From positions 3,569,001-3,633,000 of the forward strand of contig NZ_CP076457.1 in the NCBI RefSeq assembly GCF_018866325.1: DNA of 64,000 nt. Direction: 5' to 3'. The notes under the pieces were generated by a model. That model did not search any database and had not been told where the DNA came from. It worked only from the letters and a program-made list of their open reading frames with translations. Within the stretch, counting starts at the first letter, position 1. Every line of letters begins with the position of its first letter. A program made the position numbers and the translations under genes. Shown in pieces: positions 51,900-60,060 of this stretch. Origin of the DNA: Streptomyces sp. YPW6 (GTDB lineage: Bacteria; Actinomycetota; Actinomycetes; Streptomycetales; Streptomycetaceae).

Positions 51900-52196
51900 G
51901 TGATCTTCAAGCGCATCGGAAATGGGAAGCCGTACCCCGACCACGGCCGGGAAAGCACCCGCCAGTGGGCGGATGTCGCGCCGCGTCCGGTCCGCCTGGA
52001 CCAGCTCGTGACCACCAAGGGGCAGCTGGACCTGGAGACCCTCCTCGCCGAGGACTCCACGTTCTACGGGGACCTGTTCGCGCATGTCGTGAAGTGGCAG
52101 GGCGACCTCTACCTGGAGGACGGGCTGCACCGGGCGGTCCGCGCCGCGCTGCAGCAGCGCCAGGTACTGCACGCACGCGTCCTCGACCTGGGCTGA
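51900..52196 (+). CDS. Small ParB-like conserved protein (VapB-antitoxin-labelled family)
   Basis: A 98-residue protein, VIFKRIGNGKPYPDHGRES to the C-terminus VLHARVLDLG. The stretch YLEDGLHRAVRAALQQRQVLHARVL is like box II of ParB/sulfiredoxin domains (DGxHR...). Close relatives in Streptomyces are often labelled VapB-type antitoxin, but no toxin gene lies nearby. TAGGCT (51888-51893) is 6 nt before the GTG, so it is probably leaderless. Function is unknown. Confidence 0.8.
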   Translation: MIFKRIGNGKPYPDHGRESTRQWADVAPRPVRLDQLVTTKGQLDLETLLAEDSTFYGDLFAHVVKWQGDLYLEDGLHRAVRAALQQRQVLHARVLDLG

Positions 52197-52367
52197 CACC
52201 CCCGTCGGCGCCGCCCTCCCGCCCGCCCCACACCCCACGGGCTTTCCGCGTCCTGACGCTTCCTTCCGGGACCAGGATTCGGGCTTTTGGGTGCTTTCAC
52301 ACCCATCCGGGTGCCATACGTTGATCGTTTAGTACGCATCATCACCGGGTCCCATTACGCTGCTTCC

Positions 52368-52991
52368 ATGAGCATGCTCACTCCCCCCGGCATGGGCGGA
52401 AAGTACCGCATCACGGGCGACACCTACCCCCGCATGCGCCGCCCCCGGCACCGCCGCAGGCTGGTCCTCGCGGGCATCGGAGCCGTCGTCGTCCTCGGTC
52501 TCGTCGGCTGGGGCACGCTGCAGCTCATCGACGTGTTCACCGGCGGCGACAAGAGCGCGAGCGCGGCCGACCGCAGGAACTGTCCCACCGCGAAGCCGTC
52601 CGTGGCCCCCGCCAAGGCGCTGCCCAAACCGGCCGCGATCAAGGTGAACGTCTACAACGCGACGACGCGCACCGGGCTGGCCAAGGCGGCCGCCGAGGAG
52701 CTGAAGCAGCGCGGTTTCACCATCGGCGAGGTGGGCAACGCGACGAAGGAGTACGACAAGAAGGTGCCGGGAACGGGCGTGCTGCTCGGGGCCCCGGCCG
52801 CGAAGAACACCAGCTTCACCGTGCTCGGCACCCAGCTGGTGGGGACCGTGCAGAAGACGGACACCCGGAAGACGGGCGAGGTCGATCTGATCCTCGGGGC
52901 GAAGTTCAAGGCGTTCAGCACGCCGAAGGAGGCCACGGCGGCGATGACGGCCCTGACGAAGCCGGCCCCGGCCCCGTCCCCCTCCTGCTGA
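52368..52991 (+). CDS. Membrane-anchored LytR_C-domain protein
   Basis: A 207-residue protein. After a basic cytoplasmic stretch there is one membrane helix (residues 32-52, LVLAGIGAVVVLGLVGWGTL) and an extracellular LytR C-terminal domain (IKVNVYNATTRTGLAKAAAEEL, a ferredoxin-like fold). The LytR catalytic domain itself is absent. TACGCT (52356-52361) stands 6 nt before the ATG, indicating a leaderless mRNA. The gene is convergent with upp. Confidence 0.9.
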   Translation: MSMLTPPGMGGKYRITGDTYPRMRRPRHRRRLVLAGIGAVVVLGLVGWGTLQLIDVFTGGDKSASAADRRNCPTAKPSVAPAKALPKPAAIKVNVYNATTRTGLAKAAAEELKQRGFTIGEVGNATKEYDKKVPGTGVLLGAPAAKNTSFTVLGTQLVGTVQKTDTRKTGEVDLILGAKFKAFSTPKEATAAMTALTKPAPAPSPSC

Positions 52992-53248
52992 TCCCGCCGT
53001 ACCGTCCCCCGCCCATCCGACTGATCCGACAGCCCTGACGGCTCTGACGGCCCTGACGGCCCTGACCGATCCCGCTGCCGGAGGAGGCCGATCGCCGATC
53101 GTCCGCGCACACGGAATGGGGCACACGCGGCAAGCGGTGCAGACGAGAGCGCCCCGCCCCGGCACCGTACGAACGGGCACGAGACCGTGCCTGACGTACG
53201 CGCCGGAACGGGGCGCCGAGTCGGAGGAGAGGAGTTCGGGTCCCGGCC

Positions 53249-53884
53249 CTACTCGGCCGTCCCGTACATCCGGTCGCCCGCGTCGCCGAGGCCCGGCACG
53301 ATGTAGCCGTGCTCGTTGAGCCGCTCGTCGACGGAGGCGGTGACGACGGTGACCGGGGTCCCGGCCAGCTCCCGCTCCATCACCTCGACGCCCTCGGGCG
53401 CGGCGAGCAGCACGACGGCGGTGACATCGTCGGCGCCGCGCTTGATCAGCTCCTGGATGGCCGCGACCAGGGTCCCGCCGGTGGCCAGCATCGGGTCGAG
53501 GACGTAGACCTGGCGCCCGGAGAGGTCCTCGGGCATCCGCGTCGCGTACGTCTCCGCCTGGAGCGTCTCCTCGTTGCGGATCATGCCGAGGAAGCCCACC
53601 TCGGCGGTCGGCAGCAGCCGGACCATGCCGTCCAGCATGCCCAGACCGGCCCGCAGGATCGGGACGACCAGGGGCCGGGGGTGCGAGAGCTTCACGCCGG
53701 TCGTGGGCGTCACCGGGGTGTCGATGTCGACCTGCTCGGTACGCACATCCCTGGTGGCCTCGTAGGCGAGGAGGGTGACCAGCTCGTCGGCGAGCCGCCG
53801 GAAGGTCGGGGAGTCGGTGCGCTTGTCGCGCAGCGTGGTGAGTTTGTGCGCCACCAGCGGGTGGTCGACGACGTGGATCCGCAT
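53249..53884 (-). CDS. upp: Uracil phosphoribosyltransferase
   Basis: A 211-residue enzyme of pyrimidine salvage that makes UMP from uracil and PRPP. The PRPP-binding loop is DPMLATGGTLVAAI and the uracil-binding C-terminus is YIVPGLGDAGDRMYGT. Length matches the family. The minus-strand box TACTGT (53896-53891) stands 6 nt before the ATG, so it is a leaderless transcript. It is divergent from the following small gene. Confidence 0.97.
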   Translation of the reverse strand: MRIHVVDHPLVAHKLTTLRDKRTDSPTFRRLADELVTLLAYEATRDVRTEQVDIDTPVTPTTGVKLSHPRPLVVPILRAGLGMLDGMVRLLPTAEVGFLGMIRNEETLQAETYATRMPEDLSGRQVYVLDPMLATGGTLVAAIQELIKRGADDVTAVVLLAAPEGVEVMERELAGTPVTVVTASVDERLNEHGYIVPGLGDAGDRMYGTAE

Positions 53885-53986
53885 GCGTCAACAGTAACCG
53901 CGCCGCCCGGCACTCTGCGCTGGCATCAACCACCTGTTCGGGGGGAAGGTGGGGGCATACGGACCCGGCACTGGGGTGGTGTGGCG

Positions 53987-54238
53987 ATGGCTGACGGGGA
54001 TCTGCGGGACAACCCGGCCCCGCGCGGACCGCGCGAGGAGCGCGAGGCCGAGAACGCGGCGAGCGCGGCGGGCGACGTCGAGGACGCGCAGGAGAGTGAC
54101 GCGGCCCGCCGGCGCCGACGCGCCCAGTTCCTCCGTGAGCTGCACGAGGCCAAGCAGCTGCGGGACCGGGTCCAGCCGCGCCGGGCGCGGGCCGCCCGGA
54201 TGCGCCAACAGATGCGGATGCGCACGTTCCGCTGGTGA
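53987..54238 (+). CDS. Small Arg-rich conserved protein
   Basis: An 83-residue highly charged protein: an acidic/Ala-rich first half and a basic second half ending MRQQMRMRTFRW, with a helix predicted from the RRRRRAQFLRELHEAKQLRD region. Such short proteins next to upp appear conserved in Streptomyces. No function is known. The ATG at 53987 was chosen; a GTG at 53981 is in frame. Confidence 0.7.
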   Translation: MADGDLRDNPAPRGPREEREAENAASAAGDVEDAQESDAARRRRRAQFLRELHEAKQLRDRVQPRRARAARMRQQMRMRTFRW

Positions 54239-54535
54239 CCGCCGGGGTGGCGGCGGGCGCATCACCCACTCAATCCCTGGCGAACCCCCTGATGAGCCCG
54301 CTGATGAGCCTCTGACGAGCCCTCCGAGTACCACCGGCGCACTCCCCCGCCGATCGGCGCGTCAGGGTGAGGGCCGACCAGGCACTCCTGGAACTGATGG
54401 CCGACGCAACGGTCGAAGAGGTCTCGCACGGCGCTTGTTTCTGCCACGATGCCGATTGGGCGGGGCCCAGGACGGACGGATCACCGTTCGCCCTCCCGTC
54501 GGACCGATTCGCCTATGACCAGTGGGAGAGTCACG

Positions 54536-55087
54536 GTGTACTTCGCCGCACTGCTCGCGCGCACCGAAGACGGGTGGGAAGCGAGCGATACAGAGCTCGA
54601 CGATGTGGAGACCCTGTCCGATCTGACGGACCTGGCCCGGGAGGCCTCGGTGGACGAGGACACGGTCCTGGTCTACATCGAGCAGGAGGACGCCTGGTTC
54701 GGCGTCGTCCGGGTGGACGGTGAGGAGGACCCCCGAATCTACGTCTCGGACGCGTCCGCCGCCGCCCGCTCCTCCTACGGGGAGATCCTGCTCACCGACG
54801 AAATGCTCGGCCGCGAACCAGGGGCCGAGGACGAGATCGCCGCCCTGGAGGAACTCGTCGACCTCGACGGCACCGAGGACGGCGAACCGGAGCGGACCGC
54901 CCCCGCGGCCGGCACGGACGACGACGCCCCCGACCCGGACGCCGTTCCGGCGGGCCCGATCGGCGAGCTCGGGGTCCTGGCCGACCTCGGGATGTCCGAG
55001 AAGGAGCTGCTGACCCTGCAGACCGACGCGCTCTCCGAGATCGCGGAGGCCGTGGGAGCGGCGGAGGTCCTGGAGTCCGTCCGCTGA
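54536..55087 (+). CDS. tRNA adenosine deaminase-associated protein
   Basis: A 183-residue acidic protein beginning VYFAALLARTEDGWEA, the family usually encoded immediately before tadA in actinobacteria (TIGR03941-type). It probably has a small alpha/beta core (residues 1-90) and an acidic, Pro-rich linker before a C-terminal helix (MSEKELLTLQTDALSEIAEAV). GTG 54536 follows GGGAGAG by 5 nt; an ATG at 54515 is possible. It may assist tRNA editing, but this is unproven. Confidence 0.9.
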   Translation: MYFAALLARTEDGWEASDTELDDVETLSDLTDLAREASVDEDTVLVYIEQEDAWFGVVRVDGEEDPRIYVSDASAAARSSYGEILLTDEMLGREPGAEDEIAALEELVDLDGTEDGEPERTAPAAGTDDDAPDPDAVPAGPIGELGVLADLGMSEKELLTLQTDALSEIAEAVGAAEVLESVR

Positions 55088-55179
55088 GGGGGCCGCGCGG
55101 GCCGCTGCCGGGCCCCCGTACCCCCACCCGCCTCCCTCCCCGCAAGCTGCGCCACCACCCCGTCCGCTAGGGTCCGCGA

Positions 55180-55704
55180 GTGACCGCACGACCGCCGGAC
55201 CCCTCACCCGAGCCCGCCCCGGATCCCGTACGCGTACCGGAACCCGACCCCGTACGCGATCCCTGGCAGGCCCCGATGCACCGCGCGCTGGCCGAGGCCG
55301 CGCGGGCGGCGTCGGCCGGCGACGTGCCGGTCGGCGCCGTCGTGCTCGGCCCGGACGGCACCGAGCTGGCGACCGGCCACAACGAGCGCGAGGCCACCGG
55401 CGACCCGACCGCGCACGCCGAGATCCTGGCCCTGCGCCGGGCGGCCGAGGCGGTGGGCGAGTGGCGCCTGACCGACTGCACCCTGGTGGTCACGCTGGAG
55501 CCCTGCACGATGTGCGCGGGCGCCCTGGTCCAGTCCCGCGTCGCCCGCGTCGTCTACGGCGCCCGCGACGAGAAGGCCGGCGCGGCGGGCTCCCTCTGGG
55601 ACGTCATCCGCGACCGCCGCCTGAACCACCGCCCGGAGGTCGTCGCGGGCGTCCTGGAGCGGGAGTGCGCCGAACACCTGACGACGTTCTTCCGCACCCT
55701 CTGA
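55180..55704 (+). CDS. tadA: tRNA(Arg) adenosine-34 deaminase TadA
   Basis: A 174-residue zinc deaminase. HAEILAL provides the zinc His and catalytic Glu, and PCTMCAGAL the two zinc Cys residues. It converts A34 to inosine in the anticodon of tRNA-Arg(ACG). A 30-residue Pro-rich N-terminal extension precedes the domain. TAGGGT (55168-55173) stands 6 nt before the GTG start, suggesting a leaderless mRNA. A tRNA-Ser gene follows on the same strand. Confidence 0.96.
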   Translation: MTARPPDPSPEPAPDPVRVPEPDPVRDPWQAPMHRALAEAARAASAGDVPVGAVVLGPDGTELATGHNEREATGDPTAHAEILALRRAAEAVGEWRLTDCTLVVTLEPCTMCAGALVQSRVARVVYGARDEKAGAAGSLWDVIRDRRLNHRPEVVAGVLERECAEHLTTFFRTL

Positions 55705-55781
55705 CCAGGCACGACTCCACAGCCCGGCCGCGCACGGGCCCGCCCCGGAGAACCGATTTCTGTCCACGGCCCGGGATGGTC

Positions 55782-55787
55782 TAAGCT
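55782..55787 (+). promoter_or_regulatory. -10 box of the tRNA-Ser gene
   Basis: TAAGCT lies 7 nt before the mature tRNA 5' end. A clear -35 box was not identified. Confidence 0.5.
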
Positions 55788-55794
55788 CTCTCTC

Positions 55795-55882
55795 GGTAGC
55801 GTGTCCGAGCGGCCGAAGGAGCTCGCCTCGAAAGCGAGTGTGGCGTAACCCGTCACCGTGGGTTCAAATCCCACCGCTACCG
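55795..55882 (+). tRNA. tRNA-Ser (anticodon CGA)
   Basis: An 88-nt class II tRNA. The acceptor stem GGTAGCG pairs with CGCTACC (discriminator G), the anticodon stem CTCGC/GCGAG encloses the loop CTCGAAA (anticodon CGA, reads UCG), and there is a long variable arm and the T loop GTTCAAATC. CCA is not encoded. Confidence 0.97.
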
Positions 55883-55892
55883 CTTGTGGACG

Positions 55893-55921
55893 AAGGGCCC
55901 GGCTCGATGAGCCGGGCCCTT
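55893..55921 (+). terminator. Terminator of the tRNA-Ser gene
   Basis: AAGGGCCCGGCTC and GAGCCGGGCCCTT form a perfect 13-bp stem with a 3-base loop, 10 nt after the tRNA, followed by TCGCTTT. Confidence 0.88.
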
Positions 55922-56446
55922 CGCTTTGCCCTGATCACTGCGCGCTGCGCCGCTGGCGACGACCGGCCACGGGCCGGTTCATCGCGATCACGAGAACGCC
56001 GGCCACCATCGGCACGCCGCCGGTCGGGGCCCCCACTGCCGGGGGCGAAGCCGATGGTGATCAGCCCGAAGGCCGCATGACAACAGAGTGCGATGGCAAT
56101 GACCAACCGCCCCCGCCACAGCAGACGGCCCGCCCCGCCGCTTCCCGCCACTCGGCATGCATGGTGTGTGACGACGGCTCCGTCTCGGGTCCTTCGAACA
56201 GCCTTGTCCTAAATGCGCGGCAGCATCCGGTGGTCGCGGCGCTCGCGGACGTACCCGAACGACACCGGTGCCGGCCCGATGACGGCTGGTGGGCGTCGAC
56301 CCGGCCGAAGGCCGGACCACGAGTTGCCATATTCTGCCGCAGCGGCGCCGTGCCTCGCGATCACGGTCGTTCCCCTGTGCGCCGTACTTCACCTGGACCG
56401 CAGGATGATCTGTCGATCCTCCATCACGAGAAAGAGGAGGAGACGG
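55922..56446. other. 525-bp stretch without a convincing gene
   Basis: Several open frames cross this stretch, but none shows recognisable domains or a coding-like third-position bias on either strand. Its composition is somewhat less GC-rich than the neighbouring genes. It may be decayed sequence behind the tRNA gene. I found no second copy of the tRNA 3' end within the window. Confidence 0.4.
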
Positions 56447-56614
56447 ATGCCCGGAAGACGCTACTGGGGAATCATCGTCCTGTCCGTCACTGTTGCCTTC
56501 TGCGCCATCGGCTACTGCCTCAACGACTACAGCCCGAGTGGCCCCTGGGGCCTCGCAGGCCTGGCCTGCGGCCTGATCACGGTCCTCGCGATCAGTAGGC
56601 TCCAGAACAAGTAG
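56447..56614 (+). CDS. Small two-helix membrane protein
   Basis: A 55-residue protein with two hydrophobic segments (YWGIIVLSVTVAFCAIGYC and GLAGLACGLITVLAIS), separated by a polar turn containing NDYSPSGPWG. GAGGAGG lies 6 nt before the ATG. The next gene starts 11 bp later and also encodes a small membrane protein. I do not recognise the family. Confidence 0.6.
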   Translation: MPGRRYWGIIVLSVTVAFCAIGYCLNDYSPSGPWGLAGLACGLITVLAISRLQNK

Positions 56615-56624
56615 AGAAACGGCT

Positions 56625-56927
56625 GTGGCGAACTGGAAGCGGTCCTTTGTTGATGCCTTCTGGACCTGGGATCAGGCCCTGGGCGGGCAACGGCGTCCGA
56701 CACGGGTCCAGAAGTGGGTGGCACGGCGCCCCCTCCGTGCCGGGCTCTGCGCGGCGGCGCCCTTGACGCTCCTCTTCTTGACGCTGTCGCGCGAGAAGGA
56801 GCCCGAAGACCTGCTGTTCGCCGTGTCCGCAGGGTTGTCCATGGCAGTGATCTTCTGTCTCACGGCCGTCGCGGAACGGCTCCGGCAGCGCAGACTCAGA
56901 CGCTTGGCCCTCAGGGACGGATCCTGA
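56625..56927 (+). CDS. Small membrane protein
   Basis: A 100-residue protein with an aromatic, basic N-terminus (VANWKRSFVDAFWTWDQAL) and two hydrophobic segments around residues 42-56 and 66-83, ending with an Arg-rich helix (AERLRQRRLRRLALRD). It probably pairs with the preceding membrane gene, 11 bp away. GTG at 56625 is the start. Family unknown. Confidence 0.6.
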   Translation: MANWKRSFVDAFWTWDQALGGQRRPTRVQKWVARRPLRAGLCAAAPLTLLFLTLSREKEPEDLLFAVSAGLSMAVIFCLTAVAERLRQRRLRRLALRDGS

Positions 56928-57421
56928 GCAAGGTCCGGCGCGGGACCGCCGTCCCGCGAAGCCCGACGTCGGCCGAGACTGCCTGCTGAACAGCTTCACC
57001 TGCCCCACGGAGCCCGGTCACTCCCACCGGGGAAGCCTCCAACAGACCAAGCGGAGGTTGACGTTGCCCGTCCCGAAGCTCGGGTCCCGGGCCGCAGGAG
57101 TCGAGCTTCGGGGACGGTCGGGTCACTCTTCCGGGGGTACGTGAACGGGGCTCCGGCCCGAAGCTCGGGTGCCGGGATCCGGGCGTCGGGATGCGAGACC
57201 CGGGGTTCGAGCGCCTTCTTTTAACCGGGATGGAGAAGAGGGGGTTGGGAAAACCCGCCCTCCCTCCCCACCCCGTCACGGACCGACAGTATGACTAATC
57301 GTGACGAGTTGCGGCGGAGCGTAACGGCCGCTTACGGTGCGAGAACTGAACGACCCCGACACGGTGTTGGAGCACCAGCCGGGGTCTCACCGCAAGATCG
57401 AGCACCTAGAAGGACGATCCC
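56928..57421. other. Intergenic region with repeated inverted repeats
   Basis: CCCGAAGCTCG (57072-57082) pairs with CGAGCTTCGGG (57102-57112), an 11-bp stem. The sequence CCCGAAGCTCGGGT recurs exactly at 57157-57170. Two further GC-rich hairpin-prone stretches follow up to 57280. No gene or clear promoter boxes were recognised, apart from an AGAAGGA ribosome site before 57422. Confidence 0.5.
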
Positions 57422-58576
57422 GTGGCTATCCAGCACCTTAGCTCCGCCCTGCCCGTCCCCGCAGTCTCCGCCGCGTACCCGATGGCCAAGCCCGGCTACG
57501 GCAAACGCTCCGCACCGGACCAACAACCCCGCACGCCCCATGACTTCGCCCTGCTCCCGGCCCGTGAGCGGTACATCGCCGGGTTCGTGGACCACCTGCC
57601 CGACGGGGCCGCGATGAGCGTGAAACAGCTCACCAAGCAGCTCCCCCTTTACGGCCAGCAGGCCATCGGCACCTCCCTCAACGCCCTCTCCGTCGCCGGA
57701 CATCTGCGGCGTGTTCGGTGCCCTGTCGGCACGGGCGACGAAACCCGCTGGGCCTTCCGCACCTTCTGGTCCCGCACCGCCCGCGACAACACATGGTGGA
57801 CCACCTACCTCGCCACCGAAACCGCCGCTCGGACCGCGACACCCGCGCAACCCACAGCCCCCACCACCGCACCGGAAGCCCCCACCTCCCCGGCACCCGC
57901 AGCACCCGCACAGCCCCCGGCCCCCACCACCGCAGCAGAGGCCCCTGCCACCGACGCGACTCCGCCGCCCCCGTGGGCCCCGTCCGAGGAACCGCCACCG
58001 CCCGCTCAGCCGGGGAGCGCTGCTGCTGAGCAGGGCCTCGCCCCCACCGCCGTACCGCACCAGCGCACTCCACCCCGGGGCTCGGATGCCGAACCCGCAC
58101 CGCCCACCAGGGGGGCGGTGCCCTCCCCCGCCTACCTCGCCCTCGCCCGCCTCGGCCGCGCCGACCACCGCCTCGCGCTCTCCGCCCACGACTGCGCCGC
58201 CCTCGAACCCCTCGTGGCGCCATGGTTCAACCGCGGCGTCACCACCGACTACCTCACCAACGCCCTCACCGCAGGACTCCCCGCCCAGATCGAGTCCCCC
58301 GTCGGCCTGATCCGCCGCCGCCTCATCGACAAGGTCCCACCCCGGCTGCCGACCGGCGCAAGCACCCCGGCCGACACCCCCACCCCCGCCCGCCGGATCC
58401 TCGTCGAATGCACCGACTGCGGCCGCCCCGGCCCACCCCAAGCCCTCCCCGACGGACTCTGCCGCCCCTGCCACCAGGCTCACACCACTGCCGGCGACTC
58501 CCCACCCGACCCCACCCAGATCGCCGCCGTCAAAGCCCACATGGCCAACCTCCGCCACCTCCTCAAACCCGTCTGA
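57422..58576 (+). CDS. Winged-helix/zinc-ribbon protein of unknown function
   Basis: A 384-residue protein. Residues 38-115 look like a winged helix (FALLPARERYIAGFV, SVKQLTKQLPLYGQQAIGTS). A Pro/Ala/Thr-rich linker of about 90 residues follows, then a second helical domain (AYLALARLGRADHRLALSA, about 235-310), and finally a CTDCGRPG...LCRPC zinc ribbon near residues 325-350. It may be a DNA-binding regulator from a mobile or accessory element. AGAAGGA precedes the GTG. The gene sits in the block behind tRNA-Ser. Confidence 0.7.
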   Translation: MAIQHLSSALPVPAVSAAYPMAKPGYGKRSAPDQQPRTPHDFALLPARERYIAGFVDHLPDGAAMSVKQLTKQLPLYGQQAIGTSLNALSVAGHLRRVRCPVGTGDETRWAFRTFWSRTARDNTWWTTYLATETAARTATPAQPTAPTTAPEAPTSPAPAAPAQPPAPTTAAEAPATDATPPPPWAPSEEPPPPAQPGSAAAEQGLAPTAVPHQRTPPRGSDAEPAPPTRGAVPSPAYLALARLGRADHRLALSAHDCAALEPLVAPWFNRGVTTDYLTNALTAGLPAQIESPVGLIRRRLIDKVPPRLPTGASTPADTPTPARRILVECTDCGRPGPPQALPDGLCRPCHQAHTTAGDSPPDPTQIAAVKAHMANLRHLLKPV

Positions 58577-58599
58577 GGACCACCCAGACTTTGCTTTCC

Positions 58600-58660
58600 T
58601 TTCTGGAAACACTCCCCTTTCCATGATGGAAACACTCCGCTACTCTTTCCACCATGGAAA
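58600..58660 (+). promoter_or_regulatory. Three TTTCCA-type inverted repeats over a leaderless promoter
   Basis: TTTCTGGAAA (58600-58609), TTTCCATGATGGAAA (58618-58632) and TTTCCACCATGGAAA (58646-58660) are inverted repeats with near-identical arms. The third overlaps the ATG at 58654 and lies at the -10 box TACTCT (58641-58646), 7 nt before the start. They are probable operators of the winged-helix regulator encoded by the second gene. Confidence 0.75.
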
Positions 58661-59145
58661 CCAACGGGGGACGACCGACGCCCGAGCAAGCCCACTCCGC
58701 CCTGGCCGACACCGAGCGCATCCGGGCATCCGCCGCAGCGCTCTCGGCGACGCCCTGGCCGAGCTGGTTCTTTGCCGCACTCACGCTCTACATCGCCGCG
58801 CTCCCGATCGTCTCCGGGGGCGTCATGGCCGACGAGGCGTGGCTGCTGCCGAGCCCGGCCTGGATGGGCATCATGGTGGCGATCACCGCGGTGTACGGGG
58901 TGCTCTTCTCCGTCGCGGCCAGGACCTGGCGGGAGAAGACCGGGGTCGCGTTGCGGCTCGACGTACTACCCAAGCGAGCGACCGTGCCGCTCATGGCCGG
59001 ACTGCCCGTGGTGCTGGTGGGGGCGGCGTTCGCCTTCCGTGCCACCGGATCGGCGGTGTGGCTCATCGCGGCCTCGCTCATCGGGGCCGCGACATCCGTC
59101 GGCTTCCACCTCGCCTTCGTACGACTGCACCGGGCGTCCGCGTGA
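58654..59145 (+). CDS. Membrane protein cotranscribed with a winged-helix regulator
   Basis: A 163-residue protein with four hydrophobic segments (around residues 37-55, 69-88, 108-126 and 131-152) and a charged N-terminus. The family is unknown; paired membrane protein/HTH genes of this size are common in actinobacteria. The transcript is probably leaderless (TACTCT box 7 nt upstream). The stop overlaps the GTG of the regulator gene (GTGA). Confidence 0.75.
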   Translation: METNGGRPTPEQAHSALADTERIRASAAALSATPWPSWFFAALTLYIAALPIVSGGVMADEAWLLPSPAWMGIMVAITAVYGVLFSVAARTWREKTGVALRLDVLPKRATVPLMAGLPVVLVGAAFAFRATGSAVWLIAASLIGAATSVGFHLAFVRLHRASA

Positions 59146-59462
59146 GCCCCGAAGCCCACGAGATGCCCACCGGCTTCGACGCCACCATCCACGCCCCGAA
59201 CCGGTTGCGCATCTGCGCCCTGCTGGACACTGCGGGCGAGGCGGAGTTCGGGCTCGTACAGAAACAGCTGGGACTCTCCGCTTCCGTGCTCAGCAAGCAC
59301 GCCGGCGTGCTGATGGACGCCGGATACGTCGAGCAGCGCAAGGCCGTCCGGGAGACCCGGCAGCGGGTATGGCTTCGCCTGACCCGGCCGGGCCGCGACG
59401 CCTATCGGGGGCACCTCGCGGCACTGCGCGCGATCGTGGGGCCGGCAGACCCCGCCTCCTGA
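59142..59462 (+). CDS. Winged-helix transcriptional regulator (ArsR/MarR-like)
   Basis: A 106-residue protein with a winged helix spanning residues 14-85 (HAPNRLRICALLDTAGEAEF, LVQKQLGLSASVLSKHAGVL, YVEQRKAVRETRQRVWLRLT). It resembles the PaaX/DUF-type transcriptional regulators without an effector domain. It overlaps the membrane gene by GTGA and is followed by a strong terminator, so the two form a two-gene unit. It most likely represses the unit through the TTTCCA inverted repeats. Confidence 0.85.
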   Translation: MSPEAHEMPTGFDATIHAPNRLRICALLDTAGEAEFGLVQKQLGLSASVLSKHAGVLMDAGYVEQRKAVRETRQRVWLRLTRPGRDAYRGHLAALRAIVGPADPAS

Positions 59463-59499
59463 ATCGGCAGCACGTCGCGAACAGCGGTGGGCGGACAGC

Positions 59500-59544
59500 G
59501 GAGCGCCCGGCCCGCCCGCGCAGATACGGGCGGCCGGGCGCTCC
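59500..59544 (+). terminator. Terminator after the winged-helix gene
   Basis: GGAGCGCCCGGC...CGCCCG pairs with CGGGCG...GCCGGGCGCTCC, giving an almost perfect 18-bp stem, 38 nt after the stop. Confidence 0.85.
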
Positions 59545-59885
59545 GGGCCAACGGTCCGGTCGGGGGAAGCGGCATCGGGGGGACAAGCCGCTTCCCCCGG
59601 TGGGAACAGGGCCTGCTGGTCGTCCGTCGCGGTCAGGGGGGAAATCGCGCGGCGGCCGACCCCACAGAGAGGCCCTGTTCCGGCCTTCCGGGTCCTGCCT
59701 GGTCCCGTCGGGCTCGTGATCCATCGTGCCGGGCGGCGAGGCTCGCGGGGTTCGGCGAAAGGCCTTGATGGCGGGGTCCTAAGTCCTTAAAAGCCGCATC
59801 AGTGATCAAAAACGGCCACCGGATACGGCCATGCGTGCGGATAGAATCGCCCGATCGCACGTGAGGTCGACGGGGAGGCACGGTT
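59545..59885. other. Upstream region of the small membrane peptide gene
   Basis: A TAGAAT box at 59842-59847 is a candidate -10 element for the following small gene; no good -35 box was seen. The remainder (59550-59830) shows no gene I could support. Confidence 0.4.
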
Positions 59886-60050
59886 GTGGCGAAGGCAAAG
59901 ACGATCATCATCTACATGCTGGTGGTCTTCGTGCTGTACACGATCATCATGTCTCCCGAGCGGGCCGCCGAGCTGGTCCAGGTAGGGTTCGAAGGCATTT
60001 CCACCGCCGCGCAGAGCGTCGGTGACTTCATGTCAGAACTGGTGAAGTAG
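59886..60050 (+). CDS. 54-residue membrane peptide
   Basis: A short frame: GTG 59886 to TAG 60050, 54 residues. A basic start (VAKAKT) is followed by one membrane helix (IIIYMLVVFVLYTIIM) and an amphipathic C-terminal helix (AAELVQVGFEGISTAAQSVG). GGGAGG lies 10 nt upstream. The Dabb gene begins 10 bp after the stop, so they are probably one operon. No known function. Confidence 0.7.
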   Translation: MAKAKTIIIYMLVVFVLYTIIMSPERAAELVQVGFEGISTAAQSVGDFMSELVK

Positions 60051-60060
60051 GAGCCGCCCG

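Noticed and set aside
54262..54535. Short frames on both strands before the TadA-associated gene
   Set aside because: Neither shows a known motif nor good codon bias, and they compete with each other.
57291..57617. Small frame starting ATG 57291 before the winged-helix gene
   Set aside because: It overlaps the 57422 gene by nearly 200 bp in another frame and has no ribosome site or family features.
57332..58624. Minus-strand Gly-rich frame opposite the winged-helix/zinc-ribbon gene
   Set aside because: Composition is that of an antisense shadow of a Pro-rich gene; no start site or conserved motif.
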